Shown here one piece after another: positions 56,760-64,000 of a DNA stretch of 64,000 bases. How positions within the stretch are numbered: the stretch's first letter is position 1; each line of letters opens with the position of its first letter. The position numbers were made by a program, and so were the translations under genes. A model generated the notes under the pieces. That model searched no databases, was not told where the DNA came from, and worked only from the letters and a program-made list of their open reading frames with translations. This DNA comes from Marinobacter antarcticus (lineage in GTDB: Bacteria > Pseudomonadota > Gammaproteobacteria > Pseudomonadales > Oleiphilaceae): positions 930,001 to 994,000 of the forward strand of contig NZ_FRAQ01000001.1 in NCBI RefSeq assembly GCF_900142385.1, given 5' to 3'.

Positions 56760-57809
56760 CAGGTCTTGCAGCGCCTGCCGGCGCTGCTTATCAGGTTGCC
56801 GTGAAAGCGACTCCACGGCGCGGTAAAACGCCGGGAAGTCATAACTGGACTGTTTCAGTAGCTGTCGAAAGGCCGGCACGTGCTGATTGTATTGCGTAAA
56901 CAGGGCAATGCGGGCGTTGTTGAAAGCCACAGGCGGGGCTCCGAAAGGTCCCTCTCTTCCTCCGCTGCCGTTAGCAAGCAGGCGCTCGTAGGCGACATTG
57001 AGCTCCTCAAAAATGCGCTGTTTATGTTCGCGAAGATGGCTTTCAGAAAGCGCGCCCTGTTGCTGGTAAAGCTGTTCAAGGTCAGTGCTGGCGGTTTCTA
57101 CCAGTGCGTGGGTTCTGTTGCGCAGCTCAAGACGGGTAAGCGCCTGGCCGAATGCTGACGTGTCACCCTGCTTAGTCAGCCAGAGTTTCAGGCCCTCCAG
57201 TTCGACGGCGGTAGCAAAGCTTTCGTTAAAGGCGGTATCCCCTTTAATGTAAACAACGCGGTGGGCCAGCTCGTGGAACATCAGGGCGACCATACGGTCA
57301 TCGGCCAGGTTGGTAAAAGCGGAGTGCAACGGGTCGTCAAACCATCCCAACGTCGAGTACGCTGTTACACCGCCGATAAAGGTGTCGTAGCCTTCAGCAC
57401 GGAAGTGTTGCTCTTCCCGCCGGGCACTTTCAAGGTGGAAATACCCCCGGTAGGCCTGACAACCGAGAACCGGATAGCACCACTGGTGTGGTTGCAGGGA
57501 AAACTCGGGCACTGCGACCAGGTTAACCACCACCCAGGGGCGATCAAGGGCCACATAGTCTTTGAACGCGTCTCCGGTTGGCAGACCCAGACGCTCACTT
57601 GCAAAACGACGGGCCTGCCGGGACAGAATCAGCTTGTTACGGAGCCCGTCCTGGGTACCTTTGTTAGCGATAAAACTGTCGACCGGTTCGCCCGCCATCG
57701 TCAGAGCAAGGTGGCCACGAATTGCCTGGGCGTAGTAGCTGATGGAGGAGCAACCACTCATAAATGTTATCAGTAGCAAAACCGTATAGATCTGACTAAG
57801 CTGTTTCAT
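56733..57809 (-). CDS. Putative aminopeptidase lipoprotein (COG4324/DUF2265 type)
   Basis: The 358-residue protein has a lipoprotein signal with lipobox MSGC (Cys at about 20) and a zinc-metallopeptidase motif HELAHRVVYIKGDTAFNESFATAVE, an HExxH followed by a Glu. The length and order fit the predicted aminopeptidase family of proteobacteria. It is likely attached to the outer membrane; Ser follows the lipobox Cys. Function is not established. It converges with argA and overlaps it by 27 bases. Confidence 0.83.
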   Translation of the reverse strand: MKQLSQIYTVLLLITFMSGCSSISYYAQAIRGHLALTMAGEPVDSFIANKGTQDGLRNKLILSRQARRFASERLGLPTGDAFKDYVALDRPWVVVNLVAVPEFSLQPHQWCYPVLGCQAYRGYFHLESARREEQHFRAEGYDTFIGGVTAYSTLGWFDDPLHSAFTNLADDRMVALMFHELAHRVVYIKGDTAFNESFATAVELEGLKLWLTKQGDTSAFGQALTRLELRNRTHALVETASTDLEQLYQQQGALSESHLREHKQRIFEELNVAYERLLANGSGGREGPFGAPPVAFNNARIALFTQYNQHVPAFRQLLKQSSYDFPAFYRAVESLSRQPDKQRRQALQDLSERFEENF

Positions 57810-58000
57810 AGGTTACGACGTAAAGACGGCTATGTTTGGGTGTCCGCAACTAGCCGCTATAGTACACTCACCGTTGCGGTTATAAGTACCGTCATATTTT
57901 TCATAACGGCAAGTGGCAGTCGCCACTATTTTCAGTGACGTTAGTCGATAGTGGGCAGATTACCCGGCTCCTTCCGGCTTTGCGCAATATCAGGTAGTTC

Positions 58001-61000
58001 ATGGATTCGAGAGAACGACGCAGTAGCCCCCGCAAACCCATCAAACTTGCTGCCCAGATTGACCTGGGTACGGGCGAGTCCTGGCCATGTCAGATTGCGG
58101 ATTTTTGCCCCGAGGGCCTGTTTGTCCGCTATTCCGGTGAAACATCACGCAAGCTTGACCGGGCGTTTGCTTCCGCCACGCCATCTGAGCTGATTGTGCG
58201 CTTCCGGGACCTGGATGGAAAACGCCGGCATGAACTTCATGTCAGTATTGTCCGGCGTATTGACGGTGCCATGGGCGTTAATTTTACGCGTACGAACCCG
58301 GAAGCCGTTGCGGCGATGCTTAAGCAGTGCGGCGGCTCCCATGACCAGGAGCGTGCGTCATTGCGCGCCCCGAGTGAACGCGTGCAGTTTGTTCTGCACC
58401 AATCTGCGCGCGCGGTTATCCAGCACATAGAACCACTCATGGATGCCTGCTTCGCGCAAATGGCCGCAGCCCTGAAAGGAGCGGCCCAGAAAGCCAAGAA
58501 CGACCAGCAGGCTAACGAACTGATGGATTTTTCGGGCCAGGTTAAGGCCCGGCAGCGAGTAATATGGCACCAGATAGCCCGAAACCTGGAATCCCCCCTC
58601 AAGCCGGCCCCTAAGGGCTTCCCCGGCTCCGAGCTTTCTATGGTGGACAAGGGTGAGTTTGAAGACTGGCTGACAATCCGGGTTATGGTTACCAAGGCAG
58701 ACACCCAGTACCGTAAAGATCTTCTGCAGCTCAAGCTCCGTCTGGACAATCTCGGTATTGCCAATGCAACCGGGCATCATAACCCGCTTGGCCCGTCGCT
58801 TGTGTGCGAGTCGTTTCATGCGGGACTAAGCCAGCTCAAAGGCTCCAGAGAGGTTGAAAAGATCTGCCTGAAGGTGTTTGAACAGTCGGTTCTGTTCCAC
58901 CTGGGACCACTGTACAAAGAACTGAACAATATCCTGATTCGCCATGGAGTGTTGCCGGAGCTGGATCTCAGCAAATATTTGACTGAGCAGACCGTTGGCA
59001 GCTCGCAAAGTAAACCGGTACCAGACAAGAATCAGTCTGCGCAAAATCAGGATGATTCAAAGCAGCACATCCCGCAGCCAGAAACTGCTGCAGCGCCATC
59101 GGCGCCATCGCAAAATGACCGTGCTGAATCCACGGCGGAGCCATCCTCGAGCCGCGATAAGGGTGCCGGAAAGGCGCGCCCCGGCGGCGAGTTCCGAAGT
59201 TATGCCCAGGCCGCTCAAACCGCTTTTGCGACTGTACGAAATCTGCTTGGAACCCTCGCGGCCAGTCGCGCAACGCGGGGTGATACCGAGCCAGCACCCT
59301 TCCCGGTCAACGCCCAGCCAATGTCTTCTGGTGAGTTTCAGCGCGAGCTTCAGCAGCTTCAGGTAGAACCGGTTGACGGTGCCAGCAATGTCATCCCGTT
59401 GCGGGAACGGGTGGTCGGGAAAGTCCGCGAAAGTGGTGCAAAAAAACTGGATGATGAACAGCAGGGCACGCTGGATGTTGTCGACCGCTTCTTTAACTCG
59501 GTTACTGAGAGCCCGAAGCTGAGCGAATATGCTCAGGAGCGAATGCGCCAGCTTGAAGTGCCGGTTCTGAAAGTTGTGATGCGCGACCCCGCATTTTTTG
59601 ATGATAAGAATAGCCCTGTCAGAGGGGTGATGAACCGGCTGGCTCAGCTTGGTGTTAAGGGTGGTCGGCTTAATCCGGTGGTTCAGCGCCGGATCGATGA
59701 GCTTATCCAGCGCATTGCCACGGAGTTTGAGCAGGATACCGGGGTTTTTGAACATACGGTTCAGGAACTCGACGGCCTGATTGATCGCCAGAATCTGGTT
59801 TACCGCCGTAACGTTGAGCGGGTAACAGCCGCAGCGGAGGGCGCCCAGAAAGTTGCCGAGTCCAAGGCTGCGGTTGTAGATGTGCTGAACGGGAAGCTGG
59901 CGGGACGCAAAATACCGAAAGCCGTGCTGAGTCTGCTTGATGGTGGCTGGCGGGACTTGTTGTCGCTGACCTGGATCCGACAAGGACCAGACAGCCAGGC
60001 CTGGCAGGATTACCTCTCGGTGGTTGATTCATTGCTGGCGTTTGCTGAAGACCGTGATAGCAAAGTGAATCTGCCGGAGTTGCTCAGAGTTATCCAGGAT
60101 GGCCTTGCGTCTATTTCCAGCAACCACATGCCGTCTTCCCAGATACGTGATGAGCTAAAGCAGTTTCTGGTGCGCAGTCCTGATAAACCACCGGAAATGG
60201 TGGATGTGCCACCGACACTGACGGAAAAAGATCTCAAACAGTCGTTGTCGGAACGTGAGCAGCGCAGTCTTCAGCGCTGGATAAACCGGGCCCAGAAGCT
60301 TCGGACAGGTGACTGGCTGCGGGATCAGGAAAAACCCGACGAACCGCAGTACATCCGGCTTGTCTGGGTGGCCCGTGGGTTTAGCCGGTTTGTCTTTGTG
60401 AATCACCAGGGCATGCGGGTTGTGGAGCTTGAGCTGGAAGCTCTGGCGCGCCAGATGCGCAAAGGCATAACCGTGCCCGATGGCCAGTATGAGCGGCCGT
60501 TGGTGGATGAAAGTATTGACCGTATGGTTCGCAAGGTCTATGACCAGTTGTCCTGGGCTTCTACCCATGACGAACTGACTGGCCTCCTCGGGCGCCGCGA
60601 GTTCGAGCGCATGCTTGATCAGCAACTGGCCCGGCGTGAAGACGAGCGCTCCTTGTTGCGGCTGGATCTGCGCAAGTTCCGCCTGTTGAACGACACTGCC
60701 GGCTATCAGGCTGGTGATGACACTCTGAAAAATGTCGCGGACCTGCTGCGCAAACATGTGGGCGACGGAATGCCCGTGGCCCGACTGTCGGGAAATGAAT
60801 TTGGTATGTTAGTGCCGTCTGAAAACGCAGGCGATGCCGCCCGTGGTCTGATCGCTGCTGTAGAGAACGCGGAGTTTGTCTATGGAGGCCGCAGCTACAG
60901 GCTGTCAGCCAGTGTCGGTCTTGTGCCTGAGTTGCCAGGTTTGGTCAGCGCTGAGCGCTGGCTGAGAGCGTCTGAGCAGGCTCTGGGTGCTGCCAGGCAG

Positions 61001-61813
61001 AAAGGGCATGGCAAGATCGCTGAATACGCCCTTGATGCGGATGATCAGGCCCGTCAGGAACAGATTGCAGCCAAGGTTGCCAGTCTTGGTGATCTGGACG
61101 AAGAGCGAATGCTGTTGCGCTGCCAGAAGATTATTCCTCTGCACGGCCACACTAACATGGCCGCCCAGTACGAAGTGCTGATCAGCATGTATGACGATGC
61201 CGGGGTGCTGATTACCGGCCGTGATTTTGTGCGCATGGCAGAGCGGTATGATCGCATGCAGGCCGTCGATCGCTGGGTGGTCGGCCATATGCTGGACTGG
61301 CTGCGGGTAAAGGCGCCGGATCCTCGTCAACTTGGCGGAGTGTGTATTAATCTGTCCGGCTATTCGCTGAACGATCAGTCTTTGCTTGAATACATTTATG
61401 AAAAACTGAGTGAAAAGGATGCGCCCATTGAGCGTCTCTGGTTCGAGGTAACCGAAGCTTCGGCGATCAATGACGTACAGGCGGTGGCAGATTTCATTAT
61501 TGAGATGAAGGAGCTGGGGTGCAGGTTCTGCCTCGGAAACTTCGGCAGCGGCCCTAGCTCTTTTGAGTTCATGCGATCGCTGCCGGTTGACCTGATCAAG
61601 ATTGACAGCGCGTTCACCGGCCAGCTCAATACCAGTGAAAAAGATCGGGCCATGGTGCGATCCATGGTGGATATGGCTCACTATATGGATCGGGAAGTGA
61701 TTGCTGCCCAGGTTGAATCCCGCGACGTGCTGGATACACTGAGGCAACTGGGCGTGGATTACGCTCAGGGGTTCGTGATCGAGAAGCCTCGCTCGCTCGA
61801 TAGCCTTACCTGA
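58001..61813 (+). CDS. PilZ-DUF1631-GGDEF-EAL multidomain protein, both catalytic sites degenerate
   Basis: The 1270-residue cytoplasmic protein begins with a PilZ domain (1-110, starting RERRSSPRKPIKLAAQI with the RxxxR-type motif), followed by a long helical DUF1631 region (about 115-770), a disordered Gln/Pro/Ser stretch (about 335-400), then GGDEF and EAL domains. GGDEF reads SGNEF (about 928). In the EAL domain the motif is EVL (about 1056), the catalytic DDFG is LGNFG (about 1176) and AEGVE is AQVES. Thus neither c-di-GMP synthesis nor hydrolysis is expected, and it may be a receptor or scaffold. The 190-base upstream gap contains a small hairpin (AGTGGC/GCCACT) and no clear promoter. 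An AGGT precedes the ATG. Confidence 0.88.
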   Translation: MDSRERRSSPRKPIKLAAQIDLGTGESWPCQIADFCPEGLFVRYSGETSRKLDRAFASATPSELIVRFRDLDGKRRHELHVSIVRRIDGAMGVNFTRTNPEAVAAMLKQCGGSHDQERASLRAPSERVQFVLHQSARAVIQHIEPLMDACFAQMAAALKGAAQKAKNDQQANELMDFSGQVKARQRVIWHQIARNLESPLKPAPKGFPGSELSMVDKGEFEDWLTIRVMVTKADTQYRKDLLQLKLRLDNLGIANATGHHNPLGPSLVCESFHAGLSQLKGSREVEKICLKVFEQSVLFHLGPLYKELNNILIRHGVLPELDLSKYLTEQTVGSSQSKPVPDKNQSAQNQDDSKQHIPQPETAAAPSAPSQNDRAESTAEPSSSRDKGAGKARPGGEFRSYAQAAQTAFATVRNLLGTLAASRATRGDTEPAPFPVNAQPMSSGEFQRELQQLQVEPVDGASNVIPLRERVVGKVRESGAKKLDDEQQGTLDVVDRFFNSVTESPKLSEYAQERMRQLEVPVLKVVMRDPAFFDDKNSPVRGVMNRLAQLGVKGGRLNPVVQRRIDELIQRIATEFEQDTGVFEHTVQELDGLIDRQNLVYRRNVERVTAAAEGAQKVAESKAAVVDVLNGKLAGRKIPKAVLSLLDGGWRDLLSLTWIRQGPDSQAWQDYLSVVDSLLAFAEDRDSKVNLPELLRVIQDGLASISSNHMPSSQIRDELKQFLVRSPDKPPEMVDVPPTLTEKDLKQSLSEREQRSLQRWINRAQKLRTGDWLRDQEKPDEPQYIRLVWVARGFSRFVFVNHQGMRVVELELEALARQMRKGITVPDGQYERPLVDESIDRMVRKVYDQLSWASTHDELTGLLGRREFERMLDQQLARREDERSLLRLDLRKFRLLNDTAGYQAGDDTLKNVADLLRKHVGDGMPVARLSGNEFGMLVPSENAGDAARGLIAAVENAEFVYGGRSYRLSASVGLVPELPGLVSAERWLRASEQALGAARQKGHGKIAEYALDADDQARQEQIAAKVASLGDLDEERMLLRCQKIIPLHGHTNMAAQYEVLISMYDDAGVLITGRDFVRMAERYDRMQAVDRWVVGHMLDWLRVKAPDPRQLGGVCINLSGYSLNDQSLLEYIYEKLSEKDAPIERLWFEVTEASAINDVQAVADFIIEMKELGCRFCLGNFGSGPSSFEFMRSLPVDLIKIDSAFTGQLNTSEKDRAMVRSMVDMAHYMDREVIAAQVESRDVLDTLRQLGVDYAQGFVIEKPRSLDSLT

Positions 61814-61876
61814 TCCTTATTCGGCTCTGACCCAACTTTTGTTCAGCTCTTTTTCAACCCATGGCGCCGGTCAGTT

Positions 61877-62743
61877 ATGTCAAAAAGTCACCCCATTATT
61901 GCGGTTACCGGCTCATCCGGTGCCGGCACAAGCACCACCGGCCAGATTTTCCGGCGTATGTTCGCCAGTGAGGAGCTCGTTGCTGCAATGGTCAGCGGTG
62001 ACAGTTTTCATCGCTACAACCGGGAGCAGATGGCGCGGCTGGCTGCCAAGGGCCAGTTCGGTGAGCGCAACCACTTTTCCCTTACCGCCAACCATATCGA
62101 TAAGCTGGAAGCACTGTTTTACGACTACGGTCATTCAGGCAATGGCCGGTATCGTCAGTACGTGCATGATGAAGATCGCGACCTGCAGGCTGAGGGGCAT
62201 AAGCCGGGAACGTTCACGGCCTGGGGGGCGCTGCAACCGGACACCGATCTTTTATTCTACGAAGGTCTGCACGGGGCCGTTGTGAGTGAGGCGTTTAACA
62301 TTGCCCAGTATGTTGACTTGCTCATCGGAGTAGTGCCCATTGTGAATCTGGAGTGGATCCAGAAAATACACCGGGATACCCATCTGCGTGGTTACAGCCA
62401 GGAAGCGGTAGTCGCAACAATCATCAATCGAATGGATGATTACGTTCACGATATAGTGCCGCAGTTTTCACACACTCATATAAACTTTCAGCGCATTCCT
62501 CTGGTGGACACGTCCAACCCGTTTGTTGTCCGGGACGTGCCCACGGAAGATGAAAGCATGCTGGTGATCCGGTTCCGCGATGCCTCCGGAGTGGATTTTT
62601 CCTACCTGCTGCAGGCGATACAGAACAGCACTCTCTCCCGTCACGACACCTTGGTTATTCCGGGCACAAAAATGGCACTGGCTATGGACCTGATCGTAAG
62701 ACCCATGGTGCAGCGCCTTATAGCCCGGAAACCGTTTGCCTGA
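61877..62743 (+). CDS. prkB: Phosphoribulokinase-family protein PrkB
   Basis: The 288-residue P-loop kinase starts with AVTGSSGAGTSTTG (residues 9-22) and contains the Asp-bearing SGDSFHRYNR and the FYEGLHGAV signature. Length and sequence match E. coli PrkB rather than the Calvin-cycle form, and no Calvin genes are near, so its true substrate is unknown. E. coli prkB neighbours yhfA (OsmC type) and crp; here an OsmC-family gene lies just beyond speD. It starts 63 bases after the DUF1631 gene and converges with speD; an imperfect hairpin (GATACTG/CAGTATC) overlaps its stop codon. Confidence 0.9.
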   Translation: MSKSHPIIAVTGSSGAGTSTTGQIFRRMFASEELVAAMVSGDSFHRYNREQMARLAAKGQFGERNHFSLTANHIDKLEALFYDYGHSGNGRYRQYVHDEDRDLQAEGHKPGTFTAWGALQPDTDLLFYEGLHGAVVSEAFNIAQYVDLLIGVVPIVNLEWIQKIHRDTHLRGYSQEAVVATIINRMDDYVHDIVPQFSHTHINFQRIPLVDTSNPFVVRDVPTEDESMLVIRFRDASGVDFSYLLQAIQNSTLSRHDTLVIPGTKMALAMDLIVRPMVQRLIARKPFA

Positions 62744-62785
62744 TACTGTCGGGCTCCCGCCTCGCAGTATCCTTGCCGTGGGTCG

Positions 62786-63577
62786 CTATTCCACGTTGCG
62801 AGAGTAGAATATCTCCAGCTTTTCGCGCCGCAGGCGGTCCTCGATGGATTGCGCTACCTGCGGATCCAGGTCGTCGGCATTCACACCGAACACATGGTTG
62901 TCCAGGTTGAATTCTTTCAGCATCATCTTGGTGTGAAAGAGATTTTCCTGATAAACGTTTACATCGATCATCTGGTAGGCGTTTTGTGTATCTTCAGTCA
63001 GGTAGTTCTGGATCGAATTGATGTCGTGATCAATGTAATGTTTGGTGCCGTCTACATCGCGGGTAAATCCGCGCACACGGTAGTCGACGGTCAACACATC
63101 GGAATCGAAGCTGTGGATCAGGTAGTTCAGCACCTTCAAAGGTGAGATCAGGCCGCAGGTGGACACATCAATGTCTGCCCGGAAGGTACTGATGCCTTCG
63201 TGTGGGTGGCTCTCCGGATAGGTGTGCACCGTGACGTGGCTCTTGTCCAGATGCGCCACAATGGTGTCGGGAAGCGGGCCGGGTGATTCTTCGTTGTCCG
63301 GTTCTTCTCCAGCCAACTCATGCTCAGCGATGAGCATAGTGACCGATGCGCCGTGAGGCTCGTAATCCTGACGGGCGATGTTGAGTACATTGGCGCCGAC
63401 AATCTTGACTACGTCGGTCAAGATCTGGGTCAGGCGCTCCGCATTGTACATTTCATCAATGTAATCAATGTAGGCTTCGCGCTGCTCTTCGGTCTGCGCG
63501 TAACAGATGTCGTAGATATTGAAGCTCAGAGATTTGGTCAGGTTGTTGAAACCGTGCAACTGGAGTTTTGGTTCCAT
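62786..63577 (-). CDS. speD: S-adenosylmethionine decarboxylase proenzyme
   Basis: SpeD makes decarboxylated AdoMet, the aminopropyl donor for spermidine. The 263-residue precursor is cut before Ser113 ([15 protein letters not shown]), which becomes the pyruvoyl group; the catalytic Cys141 lies in [10 protein letters not shown]. Length is that of the E. coli type (264). It is self-processing and needs no cofactor. A speE gene is not in the window. Confidence 0.95.
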   Translation of the reverse strand: MEPKLQLHGFNNLTKSLSFNIYDICYAQTEEQREAYIDYIDEMYNAERLTQILTDVVKIVGANVLNIARQDYEPHGASVTMLIAEHELAGEEPDNEESPGPLPDTIVAHLDKSHVTVHTYPESHPHEGISTFRADIDVSTCGLISPLKVLNYLIHSFDSDVLTVDYRVRGFTRDVDGTKHYIDHDINSIQNYLTEDTQNAYQMIDVNVYQENLFHTKMMLKEFNLDNHVFGVNADDLDPQVAQSIEDRLRREKLEIFYSRNVE

Positions 63578-63611
63578 ACTCAGCCCCTCCGGATTATGGA
63601 AATGAATGACG

Positions 63612-63636
63612 GCAGAGCGGCAATTGCCCGCTCTGC
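63612..63636 (-). terminator. Hairpin between the OsmC-family gene and speD
   Basis: GCAGAGCGG and CCGCTCTGC enclose a seven-base loop. On the minus strand it lies after the OsmC-family gene and before speD, but the T run that follows is poor, so it may be a weak terminator or a leader structure of speD. Confidence 0.35.
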
Positions 63637-63748
63637 GGAGGCCGCCACCGAGTACTGACCAGGTTGTTCACCTTTTGCGCAGACCGGCGGAGAAAGGGCG
63701 GTATTATGCACTCCGCGCCCGGTGATGAATAGTAGTTGCGAGTAAGGG

Positions 63749-64000
63749 TTATTCAGCGTCACAGATTTCGTGGCTGTGGGTGATTTCCACGCCTGCTTTT
63801 TCAAGCATGATGGAAGCTGAACAGTACTTTTCGGCGGACAGGCTCACTGCTCGTTTTACCTGGTTTTCCTTCAGGTTGCGGCCGGTCACGACGAAGTGCA
63901 GGTGGATCTTTGTGAACACCGACGGCACGGCATCCGCTCGCTCGGCTTCCAGTTCGGCGTGGCAGGCGGTGACGTCCTGGCGGCTTTTTTTCAGAATGCT
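63749..64000 (-). CDS. OsmC-family protein (YhfA-like), C-terminal part, 5' end outside window
   Basis: The frame gives the last 83 residues of an OsmC/Ohr-type protein. FTKIHLHFVVTGRNL and the catalytic-type cysteine in AEKYCSASIMLEKAGVEITHSHEI are typical of the C-terminal half. OsmC and Ohr reduce organic peroxides with a Cys pair, while the YhfA branch, which neighbours crp in many gammaproteobacteria, has no proven activity. speD lies 171 bases downstream in the same direction. Confidence 0.82.
   Translation of the reverse strand, partial: SILKKSRQDVTACHAELEAERADAVPSVFTKIHLHFVVTGRNLKENQVKRAVSLSAEKYCSASIMLEKAGVEITHSHEICDAE

Noticed and set aside
60905..61747. 280-codon antisense frame in the EAL region of the large c-di-GMP gene
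   Set aside because: The sense frame carries the EAL-type motifs; the antisense product resembles no family and lacks a start signal. The same reasoning applies to antisense frames in ilvD, hemB and argB.

Overview
The window reads as a chromosomal segment of a marine gammaproteobacterium of the Pseudomonadales/Alteromonadales type, most likely a Marinobacter or close relative. Evidence: moderately GC-rich housekeeping genes, a rubredoxin/rubredoxin reductase pair, a long-chain alcohol oxidation cluster (LaoABC with a TetR regulator), PanP in place of PanD, and gene blocks that as I remember them match Pseudomonas aeruginosa order (radC-coaBC-dut-algC-argB; coaD next to laoABC; dsbA-cytochrome c4-engB). 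No rRNA, tRNA, CRISPR array, insertion sequence or prophage gene was seen, and no gene-free stretch exceeds 300 bases.

Layout. 0-10 kb: the end of a glutathione S-transferase, a 5'-truncated PhoD-type phosphatase, a divergent phosphoketolase-family enzyme, ilvD, pbpG, a half-length asparaginase, an RsuA-type pseudouridine synthase and a YdjM-type membrane protein. 9.7-19.7 kb: a PEP-CTERM protein behind a near-consensus sigma-54 promoter, a lytic transglycosylase, a response regulator, phoBR behind a Pho box, ubiC-ubiA, hpt, rubA-rubB and tesB. 19.7-25.8 kb: two c-di-GMP proteins, a MioC-like flavodoxin and the Pit phosphate carrier. 25.8-31 kb: an unknown small protein, panP, a DUF503 gene, an AidB-like acyl-CoA dehydrogenase and its TetR neighbour, with two copies of an unusual palindromic element. 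31-37.5 kb: a SutA-like RNA polymerase regulator, an orphan lipase foldase, hemB, ppk1 and a DUF945 protein. 37.5-42.6 kb: coaD, laoABC and divergent laoR with a 16-bp operator candidate. 42.6-46.4 kb: a candidate sRNA at the Spot 42/ErsA position beside engB, cytochrome c4, dsbA, an EEP-family protein, rpmB-rpmG. 46.6-57.8 kb: radC, coaBC, dut, algC, then an arginine operon (argB, unknown membrane protein, argE, argA) and a convergent lipoprotein protease. 58-64 kb: a 1270-residue PilZ/DUF1631/GGDEF/EAL protein with both catalytic sites degenerate, prkB, speD and the end of an OsmC-family gene.

Functional links. Rubredoxin and its reductase feed electrons to alkane hydroxylases, LaoA-C carry the resulting alcohols to acids, and acyl-CoA enzymes (AidB-like dehydrogenase, TesB) act further on: a coherent hydrocarbon and fatty-acid theme. 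Phosphate is a second theme (PhoBR, Pit, Ppk1, truncated PhoD), and coenzyme A a third (PanP, CoaBC, CoaD). The features most worth a second look are the pair of palindromic elements with a conserved loop but different, perfectly paired stems (near 26.2 and 28.6 kb), and the putative envelope-stress sRNA at 42.7 kb whose promoter resembles the one in front of dsbA. All assignments come from reading the sequence and from memory of the families; no database search was made.
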